This document shows, piece by piece, positions 13,394 through 15,436 of a stretch of 15,436 nucleotides of DNA. The translations under genes were made by a program, and so were the position numbers. Position 1 is the stretch's first letter, and each line of letters begins with the position of its first letter. The DNA comes from Sterolibacterium sp964521075 (GTDB taxonomy: Bacteria > Pseudomonadota > Gammaproteobacteria > Burkholderiales > Rhodocyclaceae): contig CAZFPI010000065.1 in assembly GCA_964521075.1 (NCBI GenBank), positions 1 to 15,436 of the forward strand, in the 5' to 3' direction. The notes under the pieces were generated by a model. That model had not been told where the DNA came from and made no database searches. It worked only from the letters and a program-made list of their open reading frames with translations.

Positions 13394-15436
13394 CTACGCG
13401 GTCGTACCTGCCGCCTTAACGAATTCGTCAAATTGCTGTTTCAGTTGGGGAATCCCGTCACAAAATGTTGTCATGTCTCCTGCCTTGGCCAGGCTTTCCA
13501 GACGCCAGGCGGTTTCACGCAGGATTTCTGCACCCGCACTGGCCGCAGCTCCCTTGATGCCATGGACGTAAATCCGGGCATCTGCGGCATTGCCGGCATG
13601 GGCCGCCAGGGTGAGTTTTTCTATCGTGGAGGGGGTGTCGTCGATGAAGGCTTGTATGACGATATCGAGCAGGCGTGTGTCGCCATCCAGGCAGGAGAGG
13701 GCGGCTTCCCGGTTGAATACGGATTTGATGGCGGTATCCGGTACTGGCGCGGGATTGGAGGGGGTGGGCATCCCGGTGGGTGTGGCAGGCCGGGAGGGCG
13801 GTTCTGGCGAGATTCCGGGAATCCAGGTGTTGAGCGTGGATTCGAGACGCTGGCGATTAACGGGTTTGGGGATGAAGTCATTCATGCCTGCCGCCAGGCA
13901 TTGCTGCCGATCCGATTCCAGTACGTTTGCAGTCATGGCGATGATGGGCGTGGTGCAGCCTTGCGCGCGCAGTGTGTGCGTTGCTGTGTAGCCGTCCATG
14001 ACCGGCATCTGGCAGTCCATGAGAATGGCATCGAAAGATTGCTGTTGCGCGACATCGACGGCTTCCTGTCCGTTTTGCGCGATCTGGATGTTTTCGTAGC
14101 CCAGTCGATGAAGCATGCCCAGTGCCACTTTCTGGTTGGTAGGGTTGTCTTCGACCAGCAGCAGGCGGAGCTTTGCCCGAAGTGGAGCATTCTCGCCCGG
14201 CTGCAGGTTTGATGGGCCGGTGCTGACAGGTCGTGTGGTGGCCACCAGTGGTAGCCAGACGGTGAAAGTCGCCCCTTGTCCTTCCGCGCTTTCCAGATTG
14301 ACGCGGCCGCCTTGTATTTCCGCCAGCTTCCGTGTGATCGCCAGGCCCAGACCGGTTCCGCCGTAGCGGCGCGTCGTTGTGCTGTCCGCCTGGGTGAAGG
14401 GGGCAAAGAGGCGGGCTTGCACTTCGGGCGACATGCCGATGCCGGTGTCCCGGACACTTAGCCGCAACTGGCAGGTTTCGTTATGGCAGACTTGGCCAGC
14501 TTCCAGGGTGATCGAGCCTTGGGAGGTGAATTTGAGGGCGTTGCTGAGAAAATTGGTGACAATCTGGCGGATGCGTACCGGGTCTCCCATGATCCATTCG
14601 GGCAGGTCGTCAGCAATGTGGCAGGAGAAGGCGAGGTTTTTTTCCGATGCCCGGGTGGCGTGCAGGCGGGTAATGTCCTCAAGTTCCTTTCGCAGGTCGA
14701 GGGGGATGCGCTCGATGCCAAGGCGGCCAGCCTCGATTTTTGAGAAATCGAGAATGTCGTTGATGATGACCATCAGCGATTCGGCACTGCTGGCGATACT
14801 CTGTGCGTATTCCCGCTGTTTTTCGTTCAGATCGCCATCGAGCATGAGTTCGTTGATACCGATGATGGCGTTCATCGGTGTGCGGATTTCATGCGACATC
14901 ATGGCGAGGAATTCGCTCTTGGCCTGGTTGGCGTGCATGACCTGGGCGTTGGCAGCGAGCAGGGCCTGCCGGGTGCGCTCACGTTCGGTGATGTCGCGAA
15001 AGGAGATGACCCGGCCAATGGCTTGCCCGTGATCGAGTGCCAGGGCGATGTTGCGTTCGAAGATGCGCCCGTTGTTCAGGTGGAGGAGGTCGATTTTTTG
15101 CCGTTGACCTTCGTTTGGATCGGCGGCGGCAGGCAGATTGACGATGGCGGAGGAGCAGGATGCGGCATCTGCGGTTTTTTCAGTGGTGGCGAGCTGCTCG
15201 TCCATGATCCTGAAGATCTGCCTGTCGTCTCGATCCAGCAGGGCGTCTTCCGGGAGTGACCACATGTTGGAGAATCGCCGGTTCATGTTGAGGATGTGGC
15301 CTTCATGGTCTACGAGCAGGATGCCATCGGCGGTGGCTTCGAGCGTTGCTCTCAGGCGGAGTGTCGCGCTGGCAAGATCGCTGGCGATTTGCTGCTGCTG
15401 ATCCGTGACAATGGCGCGCAAGGCATACAGGCCAGC
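13394..15436 (-). CDS. Hybrid sensor histidine kinase (PAS-HisKA-HATPase-REC-HPt), N-terminus outside the window
   Basis: 680 residues are visible and the frame stays open to the window edge, so the start and any sensor or membrane part lie beyond it. A TTG at 15421 could be read as a start but would begin abruptly before the PAS domain. Numbered from that TTG: PAS about 22-145 (TADGILLVDHEGHILNMNR, then FRDITERE); HisKA with H177 in AMMSHEIRTP; HATPase with NFLSNALKF, DTGIGM and GGTGLGL; receiver with D469 in AILMDCQMPVMDGY and K519 in IPKPV; a Pro-rich linker 538-561; HPt with H620 in YVHGIKGAA. The whole His-Asp-His relay is intact. It lies 171 bases ahead of the second hybrid kinase, same strand. 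The receivers and HisKA of the two share long identical stretches, which points to duplication. Confidence 0.92.
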   Translation of the reverse strand, partial: AGLYALRAIVTDQQQQIASDLASATLRLRATLEATADGILLVDHEGHILNMNRRFSNMWSLPEDALLDRDDRQIFRIMDEQLATTEKTADAASCSSAIVNLPAAADPNEGQRQKIDLLHLNNGRIFERNIALALDHGQAIGRVISFRDITERERTRQALLAANAQVMHANQAKSEFLAMMSHEIRTPMNAIIGINELMLDGDLNEKQREYAQSIASSAESLMVIINDILDFSKIEAGRLGIERIPLDLRKELEDITRLHATRASEKNLAFSCHIADDLPEWIMGDPVRIRQIVTNFLSNALKFTSQGSITLEAGQVCHNETCQLRLSVRDTGIGMSPEVQARLFAPFTQADSTTTRRYGGTGLGLAITRKLAEIQGGRVNLESAEGQGATFTVWLPLVATTRPVSTGPSNLQPGENAPLRAKLRLLLVEDNPTNQKVALGMLHRLGYENIQIAQNGQEAVDVAQQQSFDAILMDCQMPVMDGYTATHTLRAQGCTTPIIAMTANVLESDRQQCLAAGMNDFIPKPVNRQRLESTLNTWIPGISPEPPSRPATPTGMPTPSNPAPVPDTAIKSVFNREAALSCLDGDTRLLDIVIQAFIDDTPSTIEKLTLAAHAGNAADARIYVHGIKGAAASAGAEILRETAWRLESLAKAGDMTTFCDGIPQLKQQFDEFVKAAGTTA

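Overview
The window is bacterial chromosome, moderately GC-rich and densely coded. It is probably from a betaproteobacterium, perhaps of the Rhodocyclales group. This rests on the style of the proteins (PPK1, CHASE/PAS hybrid kinases, a porin-like barrel) and on codon use; there is no rRNA or other decisive marker, so the placement is an inference.

Layout. Positions 1-53 hold the 5' part of an initiator tRNA-fMet on the minus strand, cut by the window edge. From 152 to 6024 four colinear minus-strand genes follow. In transcription order they are: a small secreted PstS-like periplasmic binding protein (6024-5572), an outer-membrane beta-barrel protein (5519-4122), a membrane diguanylate cyclase with periplasmic sensor, HAMP, PAS and GGDEF domains (4065-2326), and polyphosphate kinase ppk1 (2239-152). 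The short gap before ppk1 contains a well-formed Pho box (CTGTCAC-N4-CTGTCAC) with a correctly spaced -10-like hexamer, so ppk1 probably has its own phosphate-starvation promoter inside the cluster.

A divergent intergenic region (6025-6208) carries promoters for both directions and palindromic TAAAC/GTTTA elements over the rightward promoter. Rightward lie a TetR-family regulator (6209-7104) and a CrtI/phytoene-desaturase-like FAD oxidoreductase (7180-8661), which ends in a hairpin terminator. The TetR gene is interrupted by 100 Ns flanked by the same 55 bases on both sides. Collapsing that duplication restores one uninterrupted 246-residue protein, so the gap looks like an assembly artefact.

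The right third is a minus-strand signalling block: a hybrid histidine kinase whose N-terminus lies outside the window (15436-13394), a second CHASE-PAS-PAS hybrid kinase with REC and HPt domains (13222-9866), and a receiver protein with a non-DNA-binding C-terminal half (9853-8723), 12 bases behind the second kinase. The two kinases are paralogues with nearly identical receiver motifs.

The best candidate for an under-described system is the binding protein / outer-membrane barrel / diguanylate cyclase trio next to a Pho-box-controlled ppk1. The arrangement suggests that an extracytoplasmic anion, possibly phosphate, is linked to c-di-GMP output and polyphosphate storage. This is inference from gene order and domains. 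No stretch longer than 300 bases lacks a gene.
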